DNA of 64,000 nt from Paraspadella gotoi (GCA_051294375.1 CM119266.1:27357017-27421016), one strand, 5' to 3'; positions 12,526-24,549 are shown, numbered from the stretch's first letter. Notes: generated by a model from the sequence alone, not told the origin. Translations and numbers: made by a program.

Positions 12526-15500
12526 ATGGAGGACCACGATACGATTGATGGAGAAGTTCGCAAGGCCGACTTCGCCAACGAAGCCGATGAGATGGAGTTG
12601 AACAATAGAAAAAAACTTTACGCCGGTTTGGAGGATCTGGAGAGTCCGACGAGATTCGCCAGCATCCTCGACGAGAGCATGCGCTTGCAGTTTCTCGATC
12701 AGAAGCTTGTCCCGGAGTTACTAGTCAACGGATCGGATTCGGAAGAATCCTCGGTCAATTCTTACGCCAGGTTGTTATCTTGATTTTTTATATTTTATAT
12801 TTTTTAATATGTACATTGTACATTTATTACATTAATTGTGACAGTTATGTCAAAAACGGTGGAGACAATTCCGCTTCCACCGTCGACGTTACCGACGGTC
12901 AGCGATTAGCAAAATCAGAAACCAAAACCAAAGAAACCAAATTAGAATCATCACCATTGAAATCGGATCTTCGCAAGAGGTCAGATCGTCTTAATACTCT
13001 TATCTTGCTCCTTTTTATCAGTCTTTTTAAAAATATTTAGTATACGGATTCTTTAACGCACCTCAGCCTGTCTAGAGTGAAGAGGCAAAATTGTTTATTG
13101 AATTAGTGAATAATGTTAATATTTGTTGTACCAATTTCGTATGTTTTATTAGTAAGCTGTCATTAGCGACATGCACTTTTTATAGTATTTATACACATAC
13201 ATAGTATGCATTAGAGCTCCCAGAAAAATCATACATTTATGAAAGTTCCTGATACCTGCAAAGTTTCTTGTGCCAAATTTAGTAGAGAAAACGAATATCA
13301 CAAAAAATTTTCTGGATGCTCATTATGGATTTTCCACACCAGTTTTTGCGTCGAACCACTTCCGGTTTCCGGGATTTTTGGAAACAAATACGCTATTATT
13401 CAGTCAGCATACTTAAATTAATCAAAATAAAGTTACCAATAACCTTAATATTACATCTTTTGTTTTGGTTTATAAATAAGGTTATAAAAATATTATTACA
13501 AAGGGCGTTAAATTAAAAATTAATTTTTTAAGCCAAATCGTCCCTACTAATTTTAATAAGCAGTTCTATTTGTTTCAACAGATAGTAAAATTTTAAGGGA
13601 TTTTAAATCTTTAATCTTCAAACCAAGATATTGGCATTTAAAAAGTTTACCAAGTAATGCAAAAAGAAAGTAGTGAATTAGATGGAAGGCGACTTGGCCT
13701 TTGCAGCTAGCATGCCTCTCACTCAACCCTAACCCTAAACAAAACCTTAATCTTAATCAGTTTCCCTGGCTTGGGATATCTAACCTAACCCTAACGCATT
13801 CCTTTTTTGGAAAAAACGAAGAAGTCATAGAAATCTTTATCTCTTTCAATGTCCTCCTTCCTTTCTCCGAAAGTCCAGGGTTCAATCCCCCTTATCTCCT
13901 CCCTCTTCCAGTCCCTTCTCGATGGAAGAGATTGCGGAGGAAGTGATCGTCCCTCTTTGGACGAGCGGCGACAAAGGCGCCTTCATCACGAAGATGGACG
14001 ACGACGGCGGTGTCGAGTTCGAGGAACGCCTCCTCTCCGCGGGTGAGGGGACGGTGATGACGGTGTTGACCGGGAGCGGGGGGGGGACATTCAATAATGG
14101 GGTTTTCACTAAAGTTTCATTGGCTGCAGATTTTTCGAGTAGCTTGGATGACGACGCGAAACGCACGACGCTCCCGATCGTCCTTCACGTTGCGCGAGCG
14201 GTCGCCACGCCCACTTCCATAACGGTTGGAGCCTGCGACACGAAAGGTGAGCGGCGCTTAGTTTGTTAGGCCTTCAGTTCACTCGCACTTTTTTGAAACA
14301 AAATAGCATCTTTTGACTTTCTAATCTTCGACTCTGGTCAGAACCTTGATTAACCAAACAAAAGAGCCTTGAAAATCAAACCTTTGATTGCCGGAACTTA
14401 CTAAGACGCGCGATGCACATTCAACAGATACAGGGGTGGGACCATATATCGAGACAAAACTTAACGTCCTGCCCTGTCTGAACGATTTGAGATACAATAA
14501 TAAAATAGGTGCCAAAAGATTTTTCTGTCATTTTACTTTCAGAAGGCTTCATATTATAAAATGTGGTACCCCTTTTTTGTGACCAGAACACGTTCCGAGG
14601 AAACTAATGGACCAAATTTATTGAAATTTAGTATGAAAGATCCCTATGTGAATATAAATAGAACTATCGAGGCGAATTTCAATATTTGGCCCCTGAGCCG
14701 AGATATGGGGCCCCGGAGGGGTCACCCTTAGGGGCATTAAATGGTCAAAATATTTTTTTAAATTTTCTTATTACTTTTGTATTGAACAGTTGTATAGACG
14801 TTTAATTTTCCACAAAAACGTATTAATTACCACAGAAATATTAGTTTACCTTAATTTTTAGCTTCATGAACATCAGCAGTTCAAGTCAGTTTTGGAATAA
14901 TTTAGGAAAATTGGAAGTAAAATGATGAACCATGCATCTTCAAACTATTCTTAATTATTGAAAATTTTTCAATTTTAGTTTTAAAATGTTTTTTTTTTAT
15001 ATGTTTAAAACACCTGATGCCACTAAAAAAATTTTTAGGTTTTTTTGGCCCCCCAGGGGTCAACTCCCAGGGCCCTGTATCTCTTGTTAAAATTCGCCGC
15101 GATAGTTCCATTTATATTGTCATTAAGACTCTAAATGTAAAATTTCATGAAATTCGATCAGGTAGTTTGCTAGGAACAGATTCTGGTCACAAAAAAGGGG
15201 TACCACATTTTATAATATGAAGCCTTCTGTACTTAATAGAAAGAAAGAAATGAATCCGATTTCAGAGACGCCGGCTATTCCGAAGCGAATGGACGATGTT
15301 GACAGAGCTACGACCTCCTCCGTCGATTCGGACCCTTTCTCAGGCAGCGTAGAGTTCCGTCCCTCGACTGCGGAAACTCTTCCCAAAGAACCAAAGAGGC
15401 CTTGGTGAGTCCGTCCCGCCGCTTTGATGGAGTTGACTTATTGCAATTTAAAAGGATCTTTTAGGTAGTAGTAGTTTGATCCTTTTTTTACTTTCAGGTC

Positions 15501-18500
15501 CTCGTCCGTCCCGGAACGCACCCCCGTTTCGGCGCCGGACAGCGGCATATTAACAGCGACCGGCGTCGCACCCAACGGCATCTCCAATCCCTGGCAATTT
15601 CCTCAGTCGCATTCACCGTCGAATCTCAACAGACATCATCGACATCAGACTTCCTCGCAGGTGATTGGTCAATCCGATCAAGTGCGAGTTTTCCTGCGGT
15701 CGCCAACGAATTTTTAAAATTCATTTCGTAGGGACAAAGGACAAAGGCATTGTTTACATTTCTCTTTTTCTATAAACGATTTTATTGTTCGTTTTTAAAC
15801 CCTTTTTTTATCGTCGCAATCGCTTAGCGTTTGCGACGATATTGTAACGTATTTGCGCATTAGTGGCGTCGTCGTTGTCGTCGTCATCGTTGTCGGCATT
15901 CCAAATTATAGATCGCCTTTTTTTTTATGTTTAAATTTGGGTGTATGAAGCTAAAATTTATATACAGCTTCTCATCATCGATCTGCTTAAAATTGAGTCT
16001 GGACAGTTATTAAATATGTTTTGTTTACATTTTATCGAAACAAACAAATTTTCCCTTTTATTTTTATATTTCTTTCTCTCTCTCTTTTCTCTTTTAATTA
16101 CATGTCTCTCTCCCTTTCTCTTTTCCCTAGTCAATGATTCGTAGGGAAGAAAATGAGTCTGCAGCTGGCTCTGCAGGGGCTTATTCGTTTTCTCTTTTCT
16201 CCTGCTGCTTCTGCTGCTGCCTTTTGATTTCTTTCTTTTCGTCTGGCTGCCTCTGCCGCTGCCGTTGCTGATTTGTCCGAAAACGATTTGGCTTTCTTTT
16301 CGTTTCTTTTTCGTTTCTCAAATTTTATTTTTTAGTCGGATCTGCTTTCAGCAGATCCCGACTTTATAATTCACTTTGTCGGTCCGCCCCCTCAATCTTG
16401 TCGGGCATTCACTTATATCATGTCAGAACATCGAATTATGATAAATTATGCAAAAAAAACGATGTCCGTCCGTCCCACCTTAGCAAAAAACACCAATTAC
16501 TCGTGATTGGATGGATTGGAATGAAATTTTGTGTGTGGGTAGGGAAGTGTGTGATTGAGCTGGATATGAAGTTTTGATGGAATCGTCTGAGTGGAAATGA
16601 GTTTAAATGGAAAAAACAAAGAACCTGTTTCACTAATTGATTGTTTCTTTTTATTTTAAATGTAAATGCAAGATGTATTAATTTATCAAATAATTAATTA
16701 GTTAATCAATTAGTCAATTAATTAATCAATTAGTCAATTAATTAATCAGTTAATTAATCAAAAACATTTTGGATCAATTAATTGCATTAATTAAATAATT
16801 AACTTGAATAAATTAATTAATTAAATAATTATTTATTAATTAATTACAGATAATGATCGTGGGCAGATCCGACATTGTTTGCTCAAACTTGTTTTAGTAT
16901 CAAAATTTTTCTTATGCGATTGCGACGATCCTAATGCTTTTAAATTTTTTTTTATCTCGCCAGACGGGCGAATGCCCGACTTGAGTGAAATGTTAATTAG
17001 TTTTTGCTTCTTTTGACCGTAGTCATTGTCATCATTGTTACATTATTTTAATATTAAGAATAGTTTAATTAAAAAGTTCAAAATTTAAATATAGCTTCTA
17101 ATCAGCAAGATCTTTTAGATTCACATGTTTCATATTCCTCCACTCATTTATTTGTTTTATTTATAAAATAATTTATATATATATAGAAACGAGTTCAGCT
17201 GTCCAGTTCTTTCTCTCTTTTAAAAATATCGATCTTTTTTTTTCGTTGCTGCTTCTGATTCGTTTAAAAACGAGTTAAGCTCTGCAGTGGCTGTCCAGCT
17301 TCTCTATTTTTCTCTCTCATTCATACATTTGTTTTTTTTTTCATTTATAATGAATAATTATCGTGTCAATGAATGATTATCATCGTGTCAATGAATGATT
17401 ATCATCGCGTCAATGAATGACTATCATCGCGTCAATGAATGACTATCATCGCGTCAATGAATGATTATCATCGCGTCAATGAATGATTATCATCGCGTCA
17501 ATGAATGATTATCATCGCGTCAATGAATGATTATCATCGCGTCAATGAATGATTATCATTGCATCAATATTTGGTTATCATCGTATCAATAATCAATTAT
17601 TATTACATCAATCAATCAATTATTACATCAATAATTTGTTATCGTATCAATCATTCATATTTTTTTAAAAATTTTTCATTTTTTTACCTTTTCAAACAAT
17701 TCAATCTTTTAAAACCTCCATTATTCTTCTTTTTTTAAGCATTTACCCTTTTTATCTTTCTTCAGTCAAGCGGTACGACGACGTCGTCCGTATTTTCGTC
17801 CGCTTCATCGTCGTCTCTTAACGAGAACGGCCCCAAGGACGTCATGATCAGCTACAGTCATACCGACAGAGATATCATGAAGAGAATTAAAGGTAAGCGG
17901 CCACTAGACGATTAGTATATAGGTTTTTCCTACCGGTTGTCGACTAGCTTTTTTATGTGGATCCTTGACAGCGAAATTAGAAGAGGCAGGCATCTCCGTG
18001 TGGGTGGATTCGACGGGCCTTCGATCGGGAGTTGATTTCCTATCCAAGATCGGCCAGGCCATCATAGATGCCAAGCTCTTCGTCAGCCTCGTCAGCCCGA
18101 AGAGCCTCAAATCCAAGGTGGGTCAGTGAGATTTCTTTTTTCAATTCAATGTATGTGCTTATGTTATGACCGCGTTATCCGGCCCCCTCAAAATTTTTCA
18201 GATCTCTCCAAATTATCCCAAAGAATTCTTATCTTTAAACAGTTTTGCCGGGACGAACTGTCATTAGCCTACATCTCTGACAAGTTTTTGTTCCCGGTGG
18301 CGCTTCGTCCGCTTGACACGCTGGTCCGCGATATGGACACGGGGTTGAAGCTCGTGCTCACTCGTCTCGAATGGACTTTGTTCTATGAAGACGACAAGCT
18401 CGAAGACAGGTCAGAGCTAATTTTTTGGTTAATTTCAATTCTTTACATTTGCTTCAATTCTCTTTCTCTCCTTGGCTTTTTAGAATGAACGACCTCGTCC

Positions 18501-21500
18501 ACAGGATGCGCAAGAGGCTCGAGCAGAAAGCCACGGAACCTTCCGTTGATTCCCTCAGCGTCCCTCGAAGGGAAAGAAGTAAGAAGGATTGCCTTTTTTA
18601 CTTGTTGGAAATCTCTCAAATTTCCTGAAAAGAATTATTGCGGGAATGGTTGCAGAAATATCTTATGTCAAAAAAGGGAAAAAATAAAAAATAAAAAGAG
18701 ATCAGGGGACCAAGTCAAGCAACTCCGTCCACATGCGCCGGCAACTCAATCACGGGACTTCGGGAAGCAAGCAGGTCCACGTTCTCGCGCTGAAGGCAGA
18801 CAAAGTCTCTCAAAAAAGTGCTTTGACTGCATTCGTTGCTTGGAGTTTGACGAAGTCTTTTAGGTTTGAGAAAGCATCCAGGTCCCATGCCCCGAAGGGA
18901 TGAAGCCAACATCGGCTGGCAGTTTGGCCTGACAAGCTCGTTCCAGGGTAGATTCAATTTTGACCGGGAGAAATGCTCGTAGCCCTCAACGGAGCACGTC
19001 TATCGATTCGTCTTTTCATGGGCTATCTATTGGTGTAGTTTTTAAGTGTTTAAAAATATGTTCTAAGGTGTTACAAAAGCGTTAAAGTTAAGTGACTGGC
19101 GCCAAAACATAATACCATGACTAAGTTAGTAATTATTTTTATTTTCATAAAAATACAGTTGGAAACAGATTTAGAACTAGAAATGACATGCTAAAGCTAT
19201 TTATAATATTACTTTTTAATAATTTATTTTTAAATATTAATAATAATAACCGGAAGTTTTTGTCTAGAATTTGTTTAAACCAAATGATTCTCTGCTTTTC
19301 TGAATTGCTTTTACTTACGAACCTGTTCACACATTAATAATTAAATATAATAATTCTGCACTAATTATTTTAATCAAATTTTTTAAAAAATTATAATTAC
19401 AACAGGTTTCTATCATTTAACACAAATAATTTTATTATAAATCTAATAATTGACGCTCGTGGCACTTTGACGCTTCTGTAACACCCTAGGATAATTTTTT
19501 TTTCTTTTGAAACTAATACTAATAGATAGCCCATGCAAAGACGAATCGATAGACGTGCTCCATTGAGGGCTACAAGCATTTCTCCCGGTAAAAATTGAAT
19601 CTATTCCAGGGCATATGTGGGGTTGAGGATGGTATGACCAAAACAGTCCTGGCGAAGGGGGGAAGTGACAGTAACATCAAAAGCTGTGGTGGTCTTGTTC
19701 CGACATCTTTTCCGACCACGGATGGTGAAATCCCCAGGTCTAGAGGCATCATCTGCCAGGTTCCTTTCTTCTTTGGTGGGCGCAAGTAGGACTGCTGAAG
19801 CAGTCGAGACAATGGCATCCCGAAGGAGGTTATGACGGGAAATTTTGTCTCCAGTAGAGCAAGCTGAAATGCGTGGTCTCCATAGATGTCAGAAGGTCTG
19901 TCACAGGATAGGCAGGGACCAGGGGATGGAAAGATGGGGAGCCCCAAACGGTATTTGACAGCCAAGGGCAGGAGAAGGGATGTCACTGAGGAAGTCTCCA
20001 GTTCTGGGCAGACAGATGGATTGGAGGAGGGCTCGAAAGTGCTCATCCAGGACCTTTGACTTGAGGTTTTTCAACCTAGCTTCGTCCACACGTCGGGAAA
20101 AGGTATTTTTGAGTGATTGAGGCATCAAGCTGAGCAGGTGGAGTAGAGGAGGCTCCAGCAGAAAGGATGGATAGGAGCTCTAAGGACTTAGTGTGGTCTC
20201 GCTGACAGGTGAGGGGCAAAACCAGTCGACTTATGAGTGACTTTGTCTGCAGGATGGAGGAGACAAAGGCCGGAGCGCTGTGGGCATGGGCGCTGTGTAT
20301 TCCCAAACCGCCAAGGGAGACTGGTAAGGAAGAAGGGTCCCATTGAGGATCTGAGAGTGAGAACGAGCATCCAATGATGGAAGCGAGAGAGGAGCATTGG
20401 GATTCATCGAAAAGAATGGCGAGGTTGGAGCTAAAGTGAGGAGCTACAGTCCTTAGGGTGTAAGAAAACTTTGGTGTTCCAAAGCAGCTGCGAAGCAGGG
20501 CAAAAGCAACTTGGGGGTCACCCAAGGCTTCAAGGTTGGACAAAAGGTCAGAGAGTTTTAGGACCCGCTCTTTGAGGATAAGCTGACAGAGAGAGGCTGA
20601 ACCAACGGGCGCGCCAAGAATGATGACCCCTTCATCCATGATCTCAGTAAGGGGCAGTTCCGAAGGAGGAAGAGAAGCACGGATGTTGGGGGGCCTCCAA
20701 AAGGTTGACTTGATAAGGTTGACGCGGAGACTAAGCTTGGGGGCATCTTGCTGCAGCAACTTGAAAGTTCGGGCTACATCGGTGGGCCCATCCAGGAAAA
20801 GGCTATCGTCCAAATACCAGTTGTTTAGGAGGAGAGCTGGAATCTCAAGCCTGATCTTTTCGACCAAAGAATGAAGAGCTATGGAGAGAAGGGGATCACC
20901 TTGGTGAACTCCAGCCAGACTGAGGATAATGTCGTCCAAAGGAAGAAGAGGGGCACTCCCATAACACCAATTGACAAGGGGCTTAGGCTGGGAAGCCGTT
21001 TGCTGACTTCAAGGAGCATGGTGGAACGGTCGATTCAATTGAAGGCATTGGAGAAATCCACCTGTAGCAGCCATTTAGAATTGGAGAGTATGGAACTGTC
21101 TTCTAGTATGGCTTGGACTTCGTGAATCAGGGCTTCGGCCCCTCCTTTGGTCCTCACTCCAAGCTGATGAAGCTCCAGGAAAGTTGCAGCCTGAGTCCCA
21201 ACTGAAAAGGCCAAACACTTGGCAACAAGACGTCTCAGAACCTCACTTACAGCGATAGGACGGATGGATCCAGGAGATTTCTTGTTAATGGCGTGCAAAG
21301 TGGCCCCGCGGAAGAAAGGTGAAACATCGGGGGGGAGTTTGCCGGAAGCAAAGACATTTAGGAGTCGGGTTAAGCTTGAGGTTGTCTTGACTGCCTGAGA
21401 GGACTTTCCACAGAAGACTGCTTCCTTAATATGTGAAGCACGAAGGCCTGATGGTCCGGGAGCGGTGCCTTCAGGGAAAGAACGGAGGGCTGCAATCATT

Positions 21501-23718
21501 TGATCTTCACTTATGACGAAGGGGGGGTCATCTTCCATGGGAATGTTGGGAAGGGGAACTTCAGGATGAAGCTTCCGTAATTGGTCGAGCGCTTGTTTGG
21601 AAGGAGGTGCTGTGCTTTGAGGCTTTAGCATATTGACCATCTTGAGCAGCCCGAATGATGTGCTGATTCCTGGAAGGGGTTGAGGAGACATTCCTTCGGC
21701 GGGTATTACCCTTAAGAAGATTTGAGCGGTCATTGCTCTCCCATTTGAGAAAGCTGTCTTTTACGAGGTTGACAGTTTGATTTCCATGTTGTCAAGGGTA
21801 AATGGGACTGGAGGTCTGGCTGAGGCCAGGCTCAAAGAAGATGTAGAAGGTTGAGGGGAAAAGGAAGCAGAAGGGAAAGTGGAAGGAAAGAGAGGAGGGG
21901 CGGGTGTGGGTGCAGGAGGTGACAGGCCAAAAGGAGATACCCCGCGAGAATAGGGCATGGCAGTGACTGGAAGCTATCTTTGTCTTGGAAACTTAAAAAT
22001 GAGGATGATTGGGACTTGAGACTTGGAAGATAGAAACTTGAAGCTTTACTTTACTTGGATATGTTTTTAAACAAGCTCTAGAAAATACAGAAGCTTGGTT
22101 GAAATTCTAATTAATTTTTTCTTTATTTCTTTTTTCCCAATCATTCTTTTTTCCTATAATTTGCCTCACTGCTCTTCTTTTTCCTTAACTTTTCTCGCTT
22201 CCTTTTTTTCCCCCCATACTTTCCATCTTTTTCCTCCAATCTTTCTTTCTTTCTTCCCTTTCTTCCTTCCACTCCTCACTTCCCGTCCAGCATCCGTCCC
22301 AGCCGTCTCCCATTTGACTCCCCCTTCGCTTTCCCCCGGCGCCGATCGCCGCCGCGAGTCTTTCCTCTCGATGTCGCGGTCTCGTCGCTCGCGCAAGAAG
22401 AGTCCGCGCCAGTGTCTCAATCGACAGCACTCCATGTACCGCCCTGCGTTGACGCCGCAGCATGACTCGTCCGATTCATCGTCCCGGTCAGCGAAGTAGA
22501 GGCTTTTCTTTTTTCGCTTATCTAAATTTTATCTACGTCAAGAGATTTCATTCTTCTCTCTTTCTTCAGCGAAAGCCTCGGCGTTTGCTCCATTTCATTG
22601 ACGCCTTCCTTGGAAGAGAACACTTCCATACTGTTCTTTTGGGAGCGAAATTTCGACGCGGCCGAATCGGTTCCGTGGAGTCGGTTCGAGGGAGAGTTTC
22701 GGCGCCAGTATGGGGACGAATTGAACAACGCCTACACCGACGACGAGCAGAGGTTAGCTCGTTAATTTACTGCTCTTGAAAATTGCTTACGCGCTTACGT
22801 TTAGGTGGATGCTGGAAATCCTCTACAAAGAGCTCGTCGACGACGAAGATGACGGAACCGACGACGAGAACGACGAAGGTTCCCGCCGAAGCCGTCGCCA
22901 CACCGTCGACGCCCCCACTCGAACCCCTCTTCGCGACAAGCTCGTCCTTAAGTCAAAATACGAGGACTACTGCCGCGTCGATGGCGAAATGTACCCCTTT
23001 TGGGTCCGCCTTCAAAATCAGGCCGTGGAGAAATTGGCGATGAAGGCGGTGTTCAGCATGGAATCGGAGCCCGCCTACCGGCTCAAGGCTATAGAGAACC
23101 TGTCCACATTCAAGTCGACTGCCGTCGTCGACGCCCTCATTGAGCTGCTCTGGGATAAGGACCCAAACGTTCGGGCTATCGCCGCCATCTCGGTCGCCAA
23201 ATGCGGGGTCGACATCGCAGCTCGGAGGTGGGTTGACTCATCGCCCGAAAAATTTCGTCTTTAAGCGCGGTTTTTAGCCATCTTTTCTTTGCTTTTAACC
23301 AACTCTATTTAATAGACTATGTAGTATGTAATAGTTGTACCAATTTCATCAATTCGCAGGAGCGAGGGCGACGCTCCGACTCAAAGCTTCGAAGAAGTCG
23401 ACGATTGGCTGATCGAAATGTTGAAAGACAAGGATCGACTGGTCAGAGAGAGTGCCTGCATTGCACTCGGCCACCGTCGTTGTCAGAAGGTAAACCAGTC
23501 CGCCGGAGCCCGAAAAAAAGTTTTCTTTGAACCCAACGATCACTCCCCTTCAGGTGGTTCCGACCCTCTGTCATCTCTGGCGCAACGACACTATTTCCAG
23601 CGTGCGGGAAGCTGCGCAACTGGCTTTAGAGAAGATCGGCGGCGCCGAAGCAAGTCGCGCCATTCACATGACCAAAATCCTTCAGGAGGAAATGAAGACT
23701 CTGATGGATGGATACTGA
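12526..23718 (+). CDS. TIR domain - HEAT repeat protein (15 exons, 853 residues)
   Basis: Exons 12526-12770, 12845-12979, 13912-14042, 14130-14246, 15266-15404, 15498-15660, 17766-17892, 17972-18117, 18243-18409, 18484-18578, 22291-22486, 22570-22752, 22805-23227, 23360-23489 and 23554-23718 keep phase at all 14 junctions (2562 nt). Residues 1-333 are acidic and Ser/Thr-rich with no clear domain. Residues 334 to about 480 form a TIR domain: DVMISYSHTDRD (box 1), ISVWVDSTGLRSG, AKLFVSLVSPKSL, then FCRDELSLAY, whose Glu406 aligns with the catalytic Glu of SARM1-type NADases. A basic Ser/Arg linker follows, then an unassigned segment (WERNFDAAESVPWSRFEGEF), an acidic loop, and about three HEAT repeats at 702-850 (PNVRAIAAISVAKCG, RLVRESACIALG, SSVREAAQLALEKIGG). 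A cytosolic signalling or NAD-cleaving role is inferred. It is not simply SARM1: the order is reversed and SAM domains are absent. Confidence 0.88.
14540..15229. mobile_element. 690-bp MITE (family M1), copy 1
   Basis: The element begins cagaaggcttcatattata and ends with the inverted copy tataatatgaagccttctg. The near-perfect terminal inverted repeats are about 48 bp and run on to a ggtacccc...gtgaccagaa block. Further inside, gaactatcgaggcgaa and its inverse add imperfect subterminal repeats. It lies in the intron between exons 4 and 5 of the TIR-HEAT gene. Copy 2 (25544-26233) is also 690 bp and has clean TA flanks, which suggests the Tc1/mariner type. No transposase is encoded. Confidence 0.85.
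15800..16955 (+). mobile_element. Repeat family C, copy 2, with family B nested inside
   Basis: The left end tttatcgtcgcaatcgctta and the right end ttatgcgattgcgacgatcc match copy 1 in SUPT7L intron 3. The shared interior includes the gtctgcagctggctctgcag block. Between about 16335 and 16893 the copy is interrupted by a family B element. It lies in the intron between exons 6 and 7 of the TIR-HEAT gene. Confidence 0.65.
16335..16893 (+). mobile_element. Repeat family B, copy 1 (nested)
   Basis: It starts with the palindromic head gtcggatctgctttcagcag...atcccgac and continues with aattcactttgtcggtccgc, the gatgtccgtccgtcc run and the ccaattactcgtgattggat unit. It ends cagatccgacattgtttgct. Other copies are at 26791, 59605 and, inverted, 63441. 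Taa/tta-rich DNA fills the middle. No coding frame is present. Confidence 0.7.
17340..17650 (+). repeat. 22-bp tandem satellite (tcaatgaatgattatcatcg)
   Basis: About ten units of tcaatgaatgattatcatcgcg with single-base variants (gt/gc, att/act) fill roughly 17350-17565. They grade into the tacatcaataatttgtta words also found at the left edge of the window. It lies in an intron of the TIR-HEAT gene. There are no spacers, so it is a satellite, not a CRISPR. Confidence 0.9.
18700..19030 (+). mobile_element. Inverted 3' fragment of the reverse-transcriptase element
   Basis: Bases 18943-19030 (gattcaattttgaccgggag ... agacgaatcg) are the reverse complement of 19510-19615, the 3' end of the dead RT element. 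About 480 bp of unrelated AT-rich DNA separate the two. The 240 bp before it is GC-richer with a broken frame (HVLALKADKVSQKSALTAFV), which may be more of the element in + orientation. A folded or twin-primed insertion, or a second inverted copy, would explain it. Confidence 0.5.
19500..21960 (-). pseudogene. Degenerate reverse-transcriptase element (non-LTR-like)
   Basis: Minus-strand pieces form one broken retroelement. 21958-21761 is a Pro/Ser-rich leader. 21733-21035 has the RT fingers and palm with INKKSPGSIRPIAVSEVLRR and LLQVDFSNAFN (catalytic Asp motif A). 20939-20076 has GVHQGDPL (motif B) and WYLDDSLFLD (the YxDD-type catalytic box). 20046-19570 has CLSCDRPSDIYGDHA, a Cys/His motif seen after the RT in this family, then a weak RPxx...VLVIPSS stretch that may be a decayed restriction-like nuclease. 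Lesions seen: a TGA straight after the SNAFN motif (near 21035), a 1-base frameshift close behind it, a frameshift near 21620, and one between the last two blocks. It lies antisense in intron 10 of the TIR-HEAT gene. No apurinic endonuclease is seen. Confidence 0.8.
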
Positions 23719-24549
23719 CCTGGCGGAGCTCTTTTACTTTTCATTTTCATCCGAGTTCACCGGTTCGGACTTTTCGTAACTTAAATCTACAAAAAGACTA
23801 TACTGCTAAATTAGCTTCTTTGTCCTTTAGTTTCGCTTCGAATCGCTTACATTTTTGTTTTTATTGTACATTGAAAATATTGTGTATTTTCTTCACTTAC
23901 GTATTCTGTGATACTATTATCATGTCTGTACTGTGTTTTTGTAATTTGCTAAGCGCCTACTGTTGACGTTGCTTTATAAGTAGTGCTAGTTATATTATTG
24001 TTTTATTTATAAATTTCTTATACATGCTCATCAAACGAACCGCAGAATGTCTTGAAAAAAAAATATATATATATATTTTAACGAATTTCCGCCTGTCATC
24101 CCCTTCTCTACTCTCCCCCCATCCTAACAGTAATAATGGCTCAAAACTTAATTTATACCGTCTCGAAAGAAAAAAGGATATTCTCAACTTGTTGAAAGCG
24201 AGAATAATCTGTCTTGTCAACGCTTAGACGATAAAAGGAATTGATATTTGGCTATAAATAACAGATTAGCGCTTCGTTAACGGGCACTTGGGATTCCCAT
24301 CCTGTATCCTTTCGAATGTTCGCGAATTGAACGTGTTATATTTACATCAGTAATAGCCCGAAATGATTAAGTCTTGCTATACACGCTCTGATTCCCGTTT
24401 GTCGAATTCGTTCTGACCTGTCATTTATTAAAATCGAATCCACTTTTCTCGCTATTGTTAACGTTCTGCTTTTTCCAGTTTTTGTTTTTGAAACGCGTTG
24501 ATTCAGAAGTGGAAGCTAAAAACAGCTTTCAAGTTCTGAATCCAACATT

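Noticed and set aside
17340-17600. CRISPR-like array
   Set aside because: Units are directly adjacent with no unique spacers, in an intron of a eukaryotic gene; it is a 22-bp satellite.
19570-21960. Active host gene or telomerase
   Set aside because: Several stops and frameshifts break the RT, and the motif set (GVHQGDP, WYLDD, GDHA) is that of a retroelement.
22166-22463. Minus-strand Arg/Glu-rich frames
   Set aside because: They are antisense to exon 11 of the TIR-HEAT gene and its pyrimidine-rich intron end.
12526-23718. SARM1 orthologue
   Set aside because: The TIR lies N-terminal to the HEAT repeats, and the ARM-SAM-SAM order of SARM1 is absent.
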